DNA of 64,000 bases from Zoroaster sp. YZ-2022 (GCA_029582265.1 CM055819.1:40228761-40292760), one strand, 5' to 3'; positions 15,401 to 22,792 are shown, counted from the stretch's first letter. Translations and numbers: made by a program. The notes: generated from the sequence alone by a model not told the origin.

Positions 15401-18400
15401 CCCTCCTACACATAGAGACCACTGTAAACCACTAAATGTCCAATGTGTTGTACACATCCCTAACCCTCCTACACATAGAGACCACTGTAAACCACTAAAT
15501 GTCCAATGTGTTGTACACATCCTTAACCTTCCTACACATAGAGGCCACTGTAAACCACTGAATGTCCAATGTGTTGTACACATCCTTAACCCTCCTACAC
15601 ATAGAGACCACTGTAAACCACTAAATGTCCAATGTGTTGTGCACACATTGTTTGTGCATAAGCCACACTGACCCTTTGAAGTAATCTCCAATGTACATAC
15701 ATGCATACACAGACACATGTATACCACAGTTGACCTTATTTTCAGCAGGTTAAACTGTAAACAAACTCCCAATAATAAATCACCATCAGCCACTGAGACC
15801 AAGACCGCGTTCACACTTGATCCGGCAAGGGCGATCAAAGGAGGATCAGATCCTGCAAGGGCGATCAAAGGGCGATCAACAGCTAGTGTGAACGCAAGAG
15901 CGATCAGGATCTGATCCTCCTTTTGATCCCCTTTATTGCGGGATCAAGGAGGATCTGATCCTGCAAGGTGGATCAAAACGAGTGTGAACGCAACGCAGGA
16001 TCAGACCCCGCACTTGACCCACCGACTTCCGGTCTAATCAAACAGACTGGAGCGCTGAAAAAAAATAAACCGAAAGCTTGTAAACAACCAGTGTTGGTTA
16101 TGCAATGAGAGCCCCTTATTACACTGGTTCCAACACGTAATACAGCATTTCTGTGCACAAAAGAACATTACACGATTTGAATGGTACTTGGCATTTGCAT
16201 CCCTGTTCTGCATGCAACAACTGCGTGACGAACCACATGCTTCGACCATTTCTACCTCTATGCATCGACCAGTTTCCTTCTCATCAGGCTTTCGTGTTTT
16301 TTATCATAATACCACGGTTTTCATTAGTATTTGAAAATCATTTTGTATATCCATATTTTGTATTTTCTTGTCGCAGTATTATAGTACACTTAAGGTTTAG
16401 TGTTGTTGGTGGTTGTTTACGTTATTTCTTGTACGACATGGCCGGGCTGCTGCTGTTGTATGGGCCGAATGTGGTCGGAGGGGAGCTGGCATGTTTTTGG
16501 ACATGCATCACCCGGCAACGTGTGCCTGCGTGTGCACAATCAATGACCTTGCTCAGTTGACCTGTCACACGAGCAGTGTGGAACTTCCGTTGAACCGACG
16601 GTCGGGCTAGGGGGATCAATGCACGATCAGACTCAAGTGTGAACGCGTCCGCGATCAGTTTGATCGCCCTTGCAGGATCTGATCCTCCGTTGATCGCCCT
16701 TGCCGGATCTAGTGTAAACACGGCCCAATAAACCATACCAAGCCTCCATCATCCATTGGGATTTTCAGCAGTTATTTTGTAAACACAGACTCTCCATAGT
16801 AACCTACCACCAGCCACTGAGTCTGGAACAAAGTAATATGCCCTGCAATATGTCAATCACAAACCACTAAAACCAACAGACATGAGGCATTATGTTACTA
16901 TGCAGTATAGCTATGAGGAGTCACTGCCTACCATAGCAATGGCTTGGAGTGGCCTGAATGGGTTGTTTCAAAAATTTCACTGATTGTAGGAGGGTTAAAC
17001 TAGGACCCCGATTCCATGCCCTGTTGAAAGTCGGCTCTGATCGTGACAATATTGCCCCTTTAAAAAGAAATACCTAAAGAAATACCACACAATGGAGAAA
17101 TGTATTAATAATAATATTAATGAAGACATTTTTAAAGCGCTCTTACACACGGTATCACAGCACTGTACATTATTACCCCTGCTCATCAGGCTCATAAATC
17201 ATTCCTGAAACCATCTCAGCTCCCTGGGGAGTATACAGCTCAATTGCTGCCATTTCAGCGCATATAAGGCTAATCAAACACAACAACCAACTCAGCCCTC
17301 ACAGGTACCCATTTACCCCTGGGTGGAGAGAAGCAATTACGGTAAAGTGTCTAGCTCAAGGACACAAGCACCACGGTCGCGGCCAGGATTCGAACCCACA
17401 TTCTGACGACTCAGCCATCAGAACACAAATCCGATGCACTAAACTGCTCGGCCATGGCACTCCATGCTATTTCTAAATGTACAATCTTTAAATTCAATCA
17501 TACATGTAAATGGGATTGCTTATCTGTACTGTGCCAAGAATAACTCTATATGTGTTTCATTTACTATTTGTATTGGGTTTGGCTGTATCGGTTTATAAAT
17601 GTCGTCTTTATATTTCACTTTTTGAGATCAGTGAACAATAACTGATTATTCACTCGAAAAAATAAATTTAAAAAAAATAAAAAATAAATAAACAAAAGTT
17701 TGTTCTGGCAAATTGTGGATTTATTTATTTATGACCATGGATAATGTAATGAAATGTATGACAATATTTGTAGTTAAACAGTAGATACAAAATAGACATG
17801 TAATTATGTAAATTGTTGATTTATGTACATTTTGATTAGGCATGTACATGTAGCTCTATACTATAGATTTAGATCACCCCCCAAAAAAAATAAAAATAAA
17901 AAAATAAATAGTAATAATAATAATTTTGGTGAGAATGAAAATTCTAATCTCCTGCATTGATTGTGCTTGTTCAGTTATTGTTATTGGACTTTATTTATAT
18001 TTCATTTTAGAGTAGTCATTTTATTTTTCAGCGGATAATTATGAAATTAAGTAGGAGGCTACTACTACAAGGGTCAAAATCAGTAAAAAATTTGATATAC
18101 TTGCCAAGGTATATCTAGTGCACTTAAAAGTCAAATACTGTCAAACCTTACGTGTAGTAAGTACATTTACAGGTCAAAATGAGTCGACCGTTTTTGACTG
18201 GTAAAAGCATTATCTGGTATTGTTCAGGGTGGTCAAACTGACAGTAAAAACCAGTCAAAAAATGCCCCTGTGTGCACATTTGGGTCAAAAGTCGAAACAA
18301 GCAGTTGACTGATTTTGACCTCTATAGCTACTTCCCACTAAAGTGCAGCAATAGTAGGAGGGTTAAACCTGTACTTACGTGGTTTTTTAACCCCCGCCTT

Positions 18401-21400
18401 CCTGGGAGTTCCCCTTGAGGCGCTCTTAGGGCGCACCGACTGTGGGGTGGCTCGTGACTCTCTTGACTCTGCCCTTAATTCCTCGTCAGAATTATCAGAA
18501 AAAGACTCTTCTGAATAAAATGATTCCTTGAAAGAAAAAAGATGATAATATGTTTGTTCAGTTGTTGCAATCTTTTTTTATTAGGTTACAAAATGTGACT
18601 GGCTCTTGCAAAACCCTAAACTTGGACCCAATTTTCAAAAGTGAGCTCCCAAATTAATTGTAAAAATTAACAATGTTACCAACGTTTCAAGATTTTTCTT
18701 TTTCCATCAAAATCTAGAGAAAAATCTCTATATGGTGACATGAAAACTGGTCCCTGGGGTCAGGTTTTGACCTTTTCATGGCATTATGGTAAATGCCAAG
18801 AAGTTGTAGGTTTTGCCAGAGGGGGTCACAAATAGTCAAAATGCTAATGTTTAATTAATTTACTGTATATTTATACTGCATACCTTCAGTGTTCTTAAAA
18901 AGCAGAAATAATCAAAGTTTTCCAATAATGTACTTAAAAGTTACTTGGTGTAAAGGTATTGATGATATCAAACATCTGTTTATTAATTTCTTTTTTTGCC
19001 AATGTGCTGACATTTTTAAGCAGTCAAACGTTAATCCCAATTTTGTACGTCAAAATTTAGATCCAAATTCCATGTATCCAAATTCCATGTATCTAAATTC
19101 CATGATAGAAAAAAAAATCATGCACAATCATCACCACCCTACACTGTGGCTACACATGTATATTCAAATATCCATTCAGGATAGAATGTCGTATCCAACC
19201 GCCACATTTTAAGGGTTTTAGGAATTTTTTGCAACGACTAACCGGTTAACCAGTTCGCTTCGGATGCCGTGTATACACGCAATTTTTTTTTGTACAGCGG
19301 ATCGGAGAGCGTCTAAACACGCATTCCGATTTTTGTGTGTCACCGGGAGACTTGTCAACATGCCACACGTGGCGTGCCGTCGTGGCGGCTGACGTGTATA
19401 CACGCAATCGTTTCTCGGAGTCCATGGGGTCACGGTTCGGTGGCCCGGACAAAATGCACTGCAAATACTGAACGAGTTCACTCTTTTTGTTGATTTTTGC
19501 CTAATCCCTTTATCCAAGACCTGTTCCTTTGACGTACCAGCCAAGCATTTGTAAAGACGGATTTATATCCATTGTTTACGAGGCATTCTATCTCTCTCCA
19601 GGTATGCCGTCTTTTCAACCGGGCGCTGGTCGCTAATAGGCCGTTGCATCGGAGCTTGCCAACGGTCTAATTGTGCTGAACAAACACAACCGTAATTAAA
19701 AAACTAGCCATTTAATTCTCGAAATGTCAATGAGTAAAGGTGTTAATTTGGTTGTCCGAACTTAGTTTCATTGACAAACAAATTTATTAATGGCTAGAAA
19801 TTTTTTCAGATTTTTCACTGAAAATAAACCCGCACGGGGGTCCGGAAAAAAATAAATATTCCCATTGTCAACTGGTTAAAAAATGATTCGATTTTTGATT
19901 GTTGATTTTTTGATTTTTCATCCTTAACTCCCATGGCCCATTTGCTTCCACATAACCTGAATCCTCCAAAATCCTTCAGTAGTAAAGCAAGCACATGACA
20001 TGTATGCACACATGTGTTTCTAATCTGTGATACATGTACATGTATATGGCCAGGGACCCTCCCTACATGCATGGAGCAATAAACAGTGTCCACTGACCCA
20101 AGCACTGACCTGACAATCACTACAACAAACATGGATGTACATGTACCATGGAAAGACAAGTATGCCTAATAATGTCAATCCTCCAAAATCCTTCACTTCA
20201 GCAAAGAGCATGTAGCATGTAACCTCAATCCTTCAAAATCCTTCACTTTAGCAAAGAGGATTTTGGAGGATTTGGGAAGGTTAGGGTTAAACAAATATTC
20301 TGGAATAATTTGAAGTATTTGTCCATCATCATCTGTATGTTCTCCACCTTACTGAGCACGTAAGATTACATTATTGGTTATATTTTAATGAAGGAAAAAA
20401 AGTGGCGGTTGGATACGACATTCTTTCTTCCATTCATGTACATGTACCTTGGTGCTGCCTTTTTACCCTGCCAATGTATGATATGAGGGTAATATGGGCC
20501 ATGTTTTTGATGGGGCACAATGTTTTATTTCGAACACTTGTTGCCATCTGCAACCCACCGCTAGAACTTCACGGGCCCTCCAGACGCATGCGTGAAGTTC
20601 AAGCGCCGGGTCGCAGACCGCAACAAGTGTTTGAAATAAACAAGTTTGCCTCATCAAAAACATGACGCATATTACTGTGAAAGAGTTTACTGTCTAATTG
20701 CTTTTCTAAAAGGGGTTCATTTGGGATTGTGTAACAATTCCCTTGGCTAAGGGAAAGCGTTAGACGACTGTAGTGAAAAAAAGCTTTCCTATAAGAATTG
20801 TTATGCCATCCCAAGTGAATGTCAGAACTATAACCATTGTAATGTTCATTAAACCTAGTCTGAATGCTTCTTCCGTTCAGTCTCCTACATGTATGTGTAA
20901 TTGGGAAAGAATGTCGTATACGACCGCCACTTTTTAAGGGTTTTGGGGAATTTTTTTTGCAACCACTAACCAATTAAACAATTATTCTATCGATTTTTTG
21001 GGGTACCGAAAGCGAAAACTATCTTTAAAAATCCACTTTTATGATGGTTTTTGGACTTTATTTCCCTTCTAAAAAAATCCTCCCCTTCAGAAAATAGAAG
21101 GATCCTATTATAGTTGTCACTGCGCATGTACAATGACTGTGTTGGTCACTAATTGGGGAGTTGACAAGATCAGACTGACATGACTGAGGAATTCATCGTC
21201 TACCAAAAATGCTTGATTTTTCATGAAATAAATATCCTGGAATAATTTGAAGTATATGTCCATCATCATCCATATGTTCTCCACCTTACTACTAGGTAGA
21301 TTACTTTATTGGTTATATTGAATGAGAAAAAGTGGCGGTTGGATACGACATTCTACCCTGTAATTGAAATAAAGGTAGGTACAAACTAACGTTATTTACT

Positions 21401-21530
21401 ATTTAGGCCATGATTGCACTTGCAGTATTGGCAATATTGCCCTTGCGTTTTCAAAAAACAAAATTTGGTGGAATCGACTTGTTCATATTTATACACCTAC
21501 CTCGGGATCTATGCCTTGAATAGTGGGCAT
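1..21530 (-). CDS. IQCE: IQCE (IQ motif-containing protein E), 14 exons, 3' end beyond the left edge
   Basis: In vertebrates IQCE works with EFCAB7 to hold the EVC-EVC2 complex at the base of the primary cilium, supporting Hedgehog signalling. Exons on the minus strand: 21501-21530, 18379-18526, 10510-10635, 8847-8990, 8058-8140, 7100-7213, 6217-6261, 5456-5526, 4830-4902, 3466-3515, 2223-2437, 1966-2021, 1341-1555, 1-41. Every junction has GT-AG sites, and codon phase carries through all 14 exons without a stop, giving about 470 codons (human protein about 695). Diagnostic stretches matching human IQCE from memory are KEDMYDDILELKK, KKERTIEELLDPTK, a DLKTTKIDEMR stretch and LTESSQRLQSENKLLKQDLE. 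The protein is acidic and serine-rich at the N-terminus, then coiled coil. The IQ motifs lie C-terminal to the part seen. Intron 2 is about 7.7 kb and holds the minisatellite. The orthology rests on remembered sequence, but the order of motifs is hard to explain otherwise. Confidence 0.9.
316..1048. mobile_element. TTAA-flanked miniature element (CCCTCCTA family) with a nested insert
   Basis: Left end TTAA (312-315) then CCATCCTATG; right end TAGGAGGG then TTAA (1049-1052). The interior matches the copies at 5,869-6,171 and 18,051-18,362 (TGACTGGTAAAAGCATT, CACTAAAGTGCAGC-type motifs). It is interrupted at 377-821 by another element. TTAA duplication with CCC-starting termini is typical of piggyBac-type nonautonomous elements. 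Confidence 0.75.
377..821. mobile_element. Long foldback element nested in a TTAA element
   Basis: The arms begin GACATAAAACACAATAAAGG and are inverted at the other end; most of the 445 bp can fold into one long hairpin. The insert is bounded by a perfect 4 bp ATAT duplication (373-376, 822-825). The unoccupied site CCAAGGTATATCTAGTG is seen in the related copy near 18,100. No coding capacity. Confidence 0.75.
1341..1555 (-). CDS. IQCE: IQCE exon 13, coiled coil
   Basis: 215 bp. A pyrimidine-rich acceptor lies before KIGKLEGKTANSS, and the donor is GTGAGT after the last bases GA. It enters in phase 0 and leaves in phase 2. It encodes about 71 residues, highly charged with heptad-like leucines (RLDQLDKRETELLGEKA), equivalent to the late coiled coil of IQCE. 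Confidence 0.85.
1690..1830. repeat. Short internal repeat (ACTCGTACTGAAGTACATTT)
   Basis: The motif ACTCGTACTGAAGTACATTTTTCTG occurs twice about 45 bp apart within IQCE intron 12, with further CTCGTACT words around it. It is a low-copy local repeat with no visible function. Confidence 0.5.
1966..2021 (-). CDS. IQCE: IQCE exon 12
   Basis: 56 bp reading YEDMNRKELLTAVLDLED, with acceptor TTTTTCTTGCAG and donor GTAAGT. It matches in position and character the 'RLLRRIVELEKKLS' stretch of human IQCE. The first two bases complete a codon opened by exon 11. Confidence 0.8.
2223..2437 (-). CDS. IQCE: IQCE exon 11, central coiled coil and basic cluster
   Basis: 215 bp. The reading includes LKALNATILRLTESSQRLQ, then NKLLKQDLERALDDA, then a basic run AKKRRARKR. 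It parallels the SVQELTEENQSLKEDLDRV segment of human IQCE. The acceptor is CTTCAACAG and the donor GTTGGT, which is weak but gives the correct phase into exon 12. Confidence 0.85.
2523..2785. repeat. Dispersed repeat, copy 1 (about 260 bp)
   Basis: Shares TTACAGACTCTCCACATCCC, AACAAGAAACTAGA and GGCTACTTCTTTCTTTCC with 7,651-7,882 in the same orientation. Both copies lie in IQCE introns. It ends next to a TTAA element that inserted at 2,786. The family is not recognised. Confidence 0.65.
2790..3013. mobile_element. TTAA-flanked miniature element (CCAGTTCGC family), 224 bp
   Basis: TTAA (2786-2789) then CCAGTTCGCACC; right end GCGAACTGG then TTAA (3014-3017). The interior has the palindromic word GCGTGTATACACG. 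A longer relative with the same termini is at 19,250-19,875. TSD and TIR fit a TTAA-targeting (piggyBac-like) transposase with termini unlike the CCCTCCTA family. Confidence 0.7.
3466..3515 (-). CDS. IQCE: IQCE exon 10 (50 bp)
   Basis: Short exon reading VQRLRYLQSQGVKENG, ending in AG of a split arginine codon, with donor GTAAGC. It follows directly on FYQE of exon 9, as VHRLQTLL follows YYEE in the human protein. It is too short to call on its own; phase on both sides supports it. Confidence 0.75.
3886..4172. mobile_element. Miniature inverted-repeat element (GGGCCCAGTTTCATAGCGC)
   Basis: The left end GGGCCCAGTTTCATAGCGC is mirrored by a right end GCTAAGCGGCTCTATAAA...TTGGGCTC. The interior also has GCTAGCAA/TTAGCAGCGCTATGAAA words in both orientations. 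About 285 bp, noncoding, inside IQCE intron 9. Confidence 0.55.
4213..4548. mobile_element. TTAA-flanked CCCTCCTA element, 336 bp
   Basis: TTAACCCTCCTATG at the left and ATAGGAGGGTTAA at the right, with TTAA at 4209-4212 and 4549-4552. The interior (GAAATTTGGCCCAGTAAGC) is unrelated to the 316-1048 type. The two share only the ends. Confidence 0.75.
4830..4902 (-). CDS. IQCE: IQCE exon 9
   Basis: 73 bp reading NLKGDLKTTKIDEMR then VGMEAFYQE. It closely matches the human MKTTNLEEMRIAMETYYEE stretch, the most conserved part of the family. The acceptor CTATAG must be used; the nearer AAG gives an immediate stop. The donor is GTAATT. Confidence 0.88.
5191..5358. mobile_element. 168 bp MITE, CAGAGCTGCCAACTC termini
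   Basis: CAGAGCTGCCAACTCTTCCG is perfectly inverted at the other end. The flanking direct repeat is TGTTGG (5185-5190, 5359-5364). A second nested palindrome sits in the middle (AAGGAGGCCTC...GAGGCCTCCTT). The CAG-type start recalls hAT elements, but the duplication visible is 6 bp rather than 8. Confidence 0.7.
5456..5526 (-). CDS. IQCE: IQCE exon 8
   Basis: 71 bp reading KMNSLKQKVVKLEMVLKDRE, with acceptor TTTTACAG and donor GTAAAT. It corresponds to human INGLKQRILKLEQQCKEKD. It ends in phase 2 and joins exon 9 in frame. Confidence 0.85.
5869..6171. mobile_element. TTAA-flanked CCCTCCTA element, 303 bp
   Basis: TTAA at 5865-5868 and 6172-6175. It is a reverse-orientation copy of the 18,051-18,362 element; both contain TGCCCCTGTGTGCACATTTG or its complement. 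It lies between IQCE exons 7 and 8. Confidence 0.78.
6217..6261 (-). CDS. IQCE: IQCE exon 7 (45 bp micro-exon)
   Basis: Exactly 15 codons (GDVRMTLTSKQPDTA), phase 0 on both sides, with acceptor CCATTGCCAG and donor GTAAGT. It matches human GTDFVRTLAEKRPDAS directly after LLDP. Confidence 0.82.
6331..6690. mobile_element. TTAA-flanked CCCTAACC element, 360 bp
   Basis: TTAACCCTAACCTTCCC at the left and GGAGTTAGGGTTAA at the right. Sub-terminal AATCCTCCAAAATCCT words occur in both orientations. A second full copy, inverted, is at 19,928-20,286. Noncoding, in IQCE intron 6. Confidence 0.72.
7100..7213 (-). CDS. IQCE: IQCE exon 6
   Basis: 114 bp, 38 codons, phase 0 on both sides. It starts QINALKGENERVKARNRRLE and ends ERTIEELLDPTK. 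The LLDP motif after a charged coiled coil is shared with human IQCE (RQIEQLLDPSR). The donor is GTACGT. Confidence 0.9.
7651..7882. repeat. Dispersed repeat, copy 2
   Basis: Same family as 2,523-2,785, but it lacks the TTCAAGAACAATTTG segment and has a duplicated ATCAGGAAAA near its right end. It lies in IQCE intron 5. Confidence 0.65.
8058..8140 (-). CDS. IQCE: IQCE exon 5 (KEDMYDDILELKK motif)
   Basis: 83 bp. The acceptor chosen (CCCTCAG before AACCTCTC) is the only one that keeps the frame from exon 4; the nearer AACAG would lead to a stop. It reads PLNRNQKGVPSYKPKEDMYD then DILELKK. Human IQCE has YREKEDMYDEIIELKK at the same point. Confidence 0.9.
8682..8790. mobile_element. Truncated CCCTCCTA-family element ending in a GAC/CAA microsatellite
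   Basis: TTAACCCTTCTGTGACTGCA starts the copy, which follows the 316-1048 / 18,051-18,362 interior up to CTAGTGCACTTAAAAG. It then runs into (GAC)n(AAC)n at 8,759-8,785. The right half and right TIR are missing. Confidence 0.6.
8847..8990 (-). CDS. IQCE: IQCE exon 4
   Basis: 144 bp, serine- and glycine-rich (NLTGSGRSSNYAGKTGSPN), then CSDYLRETVLG. It aligns loosely with the human region before the KEDMYD motif (CLTDTFRVKRP). The donor is GTAAGT and the acceptor TCTCTTCCAG. Confidence 0.85.
9150..9480 (+). mobile_element. 3' end of a CR1/L2-like LINE
   Basis: The reading APHLWNDLPLYIRESQTVYS, then FKKNLKTHLMCIAY and a stop, is the usual C-terminus of CR1/L2-type reverse transcriptase ORFs. 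It is followed by a short 3' tail CCTTGAGCACTTCTTGGTGG and an (ATT)n run. It is 5'-truncated and sits in IQCE intron 3. Confidence 0.7.
9503..9785. repeat. Two-copy tandem repeat, about 140 bp unit
   Basis: GAGCAATTGCT...CATTACAT and CATGCCATGCCTATTTC...CTTGGAAAA recur in order at 9,503-9,644 and 9,645-9,785. Small ORFs across it on both strands come from the repeat and are not genes. Confidence 0.65.
10057..10322. mobile_element. Degenerate CCCTAACC element
   Basis: TTAACCCTAACCCCCTAGG at the left and GGTTAGGGTTAGG at the right, with CGAATCCTCCAAAATCC inside. It is related at the ends to 6,331-6,690, but the interior differs and the right TTAA is lost. Confidence 0.55.
10510..10635 (-). CDS. 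IQCE: IQCE exon 3
   Basis: 126 bp reading SPYQNRPSSAQKKGKNV and later APQKSSRELWLQSLRLGTG. Human IQCE has SPYLSKPRK and LTPQKLWLGT in the same order. The first two bases complete a proline codon split with exon 2. Confidence 0.85.
11762..15648. repeat. 62/63 bp minisatellite, about 62 units
   Basis: The unit starts TTAACCCTCCTACACATAGA and continues GRCCACTGTAAACCACTAAA, TGTCCAATGTGTTGYACACA, TCC. Units of 63 bp (CCTTAACCC) and 62 bp (CCTAACCC) alternate by block: the middle (about 12,180-13,740) is mostly 62 bp, the rest 63 bp. The GACC and TTGTAC variants cluster at both outer ends, GGCC/TTGCAC in the middle. Since 63 is divisible by three, long open frames arise on both strands; they are not genes. 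The first 13 bases equal TTAA plus the TIR of the surrounding transposon family. Confidence 0.95.
15803..16726. mobile_element. TIR element, about 0.92 kb, with GATC-rich arms
   Basis: The left arm (CGCGTTCACACTTGATCCGG, CAAGGGCGATCAAAGGAGGA) is mirrored at the right (GTTGATCGCCCTTGCCGGAT, CTAGTGTAAACACGG). Sub-terminal GATCCTGCAAGGGCGATCAA words repeat several times in each arm. The interior has no recognisable protein. Flanks on both sides share CACCA(T/C)CAGCCACTGAG, so it inserted near an older repeat. Possibly a nonautonomous DNA transposon; superfamily unknown. Confidence 0.65.
17106..17465 (-). mobile_element. tRNA-derived SINE, copy 1
   Basis: Read on the minus strand it starts with a tRNA-like head (A box TGGCCGAGCAG, B box GGTTCGAATCC), followed by a body with CTCCACCCAGGGGTAAATGG and AGCTGTATACTCCCCAGGGA. 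It ends near AGCGC(T)..., with an ATT-rich tail. Other copies are at 24,766-25,083 and 46,911-47,253. Confidence 0.82.
18051..18362. mobile_element. TTAA-flanked CCCTCCTA element, 312 bp
   Basis: TTAA at 18047-18050 and 18363-18366, with right end AGTAGGAGGG. It is the most complete copy of the subfamily found at 316-1048, 5,869-6,171 and 8,682, and preserves the uninterrupted site used by the foldback insert in the first. It is immediately downstream of IQCE exon 2. Confidence 0.78.
18379..18526 (-). CDS. IQCE: IQCE exon 2, acidic/serine-rich N-terminus
   Basis: 148 bp reading ESFYSEESFSDNSDEELRAE and later a basic, proline-containing stretch RGTPRKAGVKKP. The donor is GTAAGT and the acceptor TTTCTTTCAAG. 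A TTAA-flanked miniature element ends 17 bases downstream of the exon's 3' edge (18,362), so an insertion tolerated next to a splice donor is visible here. Confidence 0.82.
19250..19875. mobile_element. CCAGTTCGC-type TTAA element, about 626 bp, nested
   Basis: TTAA (19246-19249) then CCAGTTCGCTTCGG; right end CAACTGG then TTAA (19876-19879). Contains GCCGTGTATACACGCAAT words as in 2,790-3,013. No convincing coding region. Confidence 0.6.
19928..20286. mobile_element. CCCTAACC-type TTAA element, inverted copy, nested
   Basis: Reverse complement of 6,331-6,690 almost throughout (TTTATTGCTCCATGCATG and ACACATGTGTTTCTAATCTG shared or complementary). TTAA at 19924-19927 and 20287-20290. Confidence 0.75.
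20506..20664. mobile_element. Foldback element, about 155 bp
   Basis: GTTTTTGATGGGGCAC...CGAACACTTGTTGCC is mirrored by GCAACAAGTGTTTGAAAT...GCCTCATCAAAAAC, with a GC-rich loop around CCCTCCAGACGCATGCGTGA. It is a palindromic MITE-like unit; the ORFs across it are by-products. Confidence 0.6.
20904..21357. mobile_element. MITE with TCGTATCCAACCGCCAC termini, uninterrupted copy
   Basis: AGAATGTCGTATACGACCGC at the left, inverted at the right as GCGGTTGGATACGACATTCT. The interior CCATCATCATCCATATGTTC is shared with 19,182-20,431 and 53,752-54,193. It lies in IQCE intron 1, about 140 bp from exon 1. Confidence 0.75.
21501..21530 (-). CDS. IQCE: IQCE exon 1 with start codon
   Basis: Thirty bases, MPTIQGIDPE, followed by donor GTAGGT and joining exon 2 in phase 0. 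I chose this ATG because it is the only one that links in frame to exon 2 and sits at the upstream limit of the conserved reading. The transcription start is probably within the next few hundred bases (about 21,550-21,750), where base composition becomes less AT-rich. Confidence 0.65.
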
Positions 21531-21539
21531 TTTAGTTCA

Positions 21540-22780
21540 TAACTCCTTGCCAGTCTCCTAGCTCACATATCCTATTCCTAGGCAACACCGAGGAAAATAT
21601 CCAAACATCAAAAACACTCCACTCCAAACCGGTGGGACTGCCACTAGTGCCAGTGACAGTGTCGAATTGCGAAGTGCAACCGGCGATCGAAACTAACGTT
21701 AGCCAAGGCCTTCGTCTCGGATTTTAACAAGCAGTTAAAAATACAACAGAAAACTGGCTGCTTTAATCTCCAGATCAAGTATCAAACCACACTATTTGGA
21801 GCAACATTTCAAGGAAAACCAGTTTTCCAAGTATGTCTACACGTTGTTGCGGTATGTTTACAGGGCGACGAGCATCGGCTAATATTAATCAGTTGTAAAT
21901 TTAATGGAATGCTTTGCCAAGTGCAGCGCCCTCTTCGGACAGTATTTCACACACCTTCTCAAAGGAGGGCGCTGTACGCGTGGACGAGGTTACTCAATAA
22001 TACTCATTTGTTTTTTAATGAATTGGCTTTATATTTCCTTAAAAATCTCCACATACGTGAATAACTATAATATAGAGAGGTTTTGCTTGTGAATTATACA
22101 AGCAATTAAAAAAATCTTCATATGATAATGGCAATTCTGGACCAAAAACAAATTCTCACGTTCGGGAACATCCGAACACCTATTGAATTATTATTAATAT
22201 TCTGTTCTTTTCTTTTTCTTCTTTTTCTTAGTCATTTTCTTGTAGTCACAGGCGTCATCATTGATCAAAGCGCTCTCTAGCGGTAGGTTGAAAAAGTAAC
22301 TATGCAGACGACAACATCCCAGCTGGATTTGAAATTACAGAAAATGTATTTTTCTTGTGCAGTTTTACATACAACTTAATACTTATTGTTGCTATCTATT
22401 TCTTTAGTTTACCTAACTAAAATAGGCATACTGTCGTATAAATCAGCACAAAATTAATAGCATTTTTATGTTTGTAGACGAGCAAAGATTGTACACGAAT
22501 GCATTTTACACGATAGACTATTTCGTCAATTTATGGACTTTCTGCACAATGATTGGCATACTAAAAAGTCAAAACGACCTTGTCAAAATATAAAATAATG
22601 ATGTCTCCGATCAGAAAGGTCATTTCTAGGCCAGTGGGTTAAAAAAAACATGACCAAAATAGCCATTATCAAACTGTAAGATAGATCTGCAGCGAAACGA
22701 AAAAATGTGGACATATTTTATCCATCATTCAATGGGGGTAATAGAAGCAAAACAAAAATATTTCCATTCAGCAAAGTGCC
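21540..22780. other. Intergenic; probable IQCE 5' flank, otherwise nothing identified
   Basis: Upstream of IQCE exon 1 the sequence is less AT-rich to about 21,990 and then AT-rich. I see no exon-like reading with splice sites and no element with clear ends. The ORF at 21,904-22,092 has no family resemblance. A CpG-bearing stretch (about 21,655-21,720) could be part of the IQCE promoter; this is inference. Confidence 0.4.
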
Positions 22781-22792
22781 CCTCTACGGAGC

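Larger units (their letters stand above)
10674..16994. mobile_element. Putative 6.3 kb TTAA-bounded element with 53 bp TIRs, enclosing the minisatellite
   Basis: The first 53 bases (CCCTCCTGCAATCAGTG... to CCACTCCAAGC) are matched with about two mismatches, inverted, at the right end. Both ends are flanked by TTAA (10670-10673, 16995-16998). Between them are the 62/63 bp minisatellite and another TIR element at about 15,803-16,726. No transposase is visible. It could be one nonautonomous element that grew by internal amplification, or two solo elements in opposite orientation that merely bracket the array. It lies in IQCE intron 2. Confidence 0.55.
19182..20431. mobile_element. MITE with TCGTATCCAACCGCCAC termini, carrying two nested TTAA elements
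   Basis: The left end AGAATGTCGTATCCAACCGC is inverted at the right (GCGGTTGGATACGACATTCT). The uninterrupted relative at 20,904-21,357 is about 450 bp; this copy is longer because of inserts at 19,250-19,875 and 19,928-20,286. Similar ends also occur at 53,752-54,193. Confidence 0.72.

Noticed and set aside
11762..15648. CRISPR-like regular repeat array
   Set aside because: There are no unique spacers; the whole 62/63 bp unit repeats. The context is eukaryotic.
14273..15868. 531-codon open frame on the minus strand and 453-codon frame on the plus strand
   Set aside because: Both are translations of the 63 bp minisatellite, whose unit length is a multiple of three. The 21-residue period and openness on both strands are artefacts, and the array lies in an IQCE intron.
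20599..20973. 124-codon minus-strand ORF with GRSIQTRFNEH, possibly GIY-YIG-like
   Set aside because: The motif match is weak; the ORF spans the end of a foldback element and the start of a MITE, so it is probably chance.
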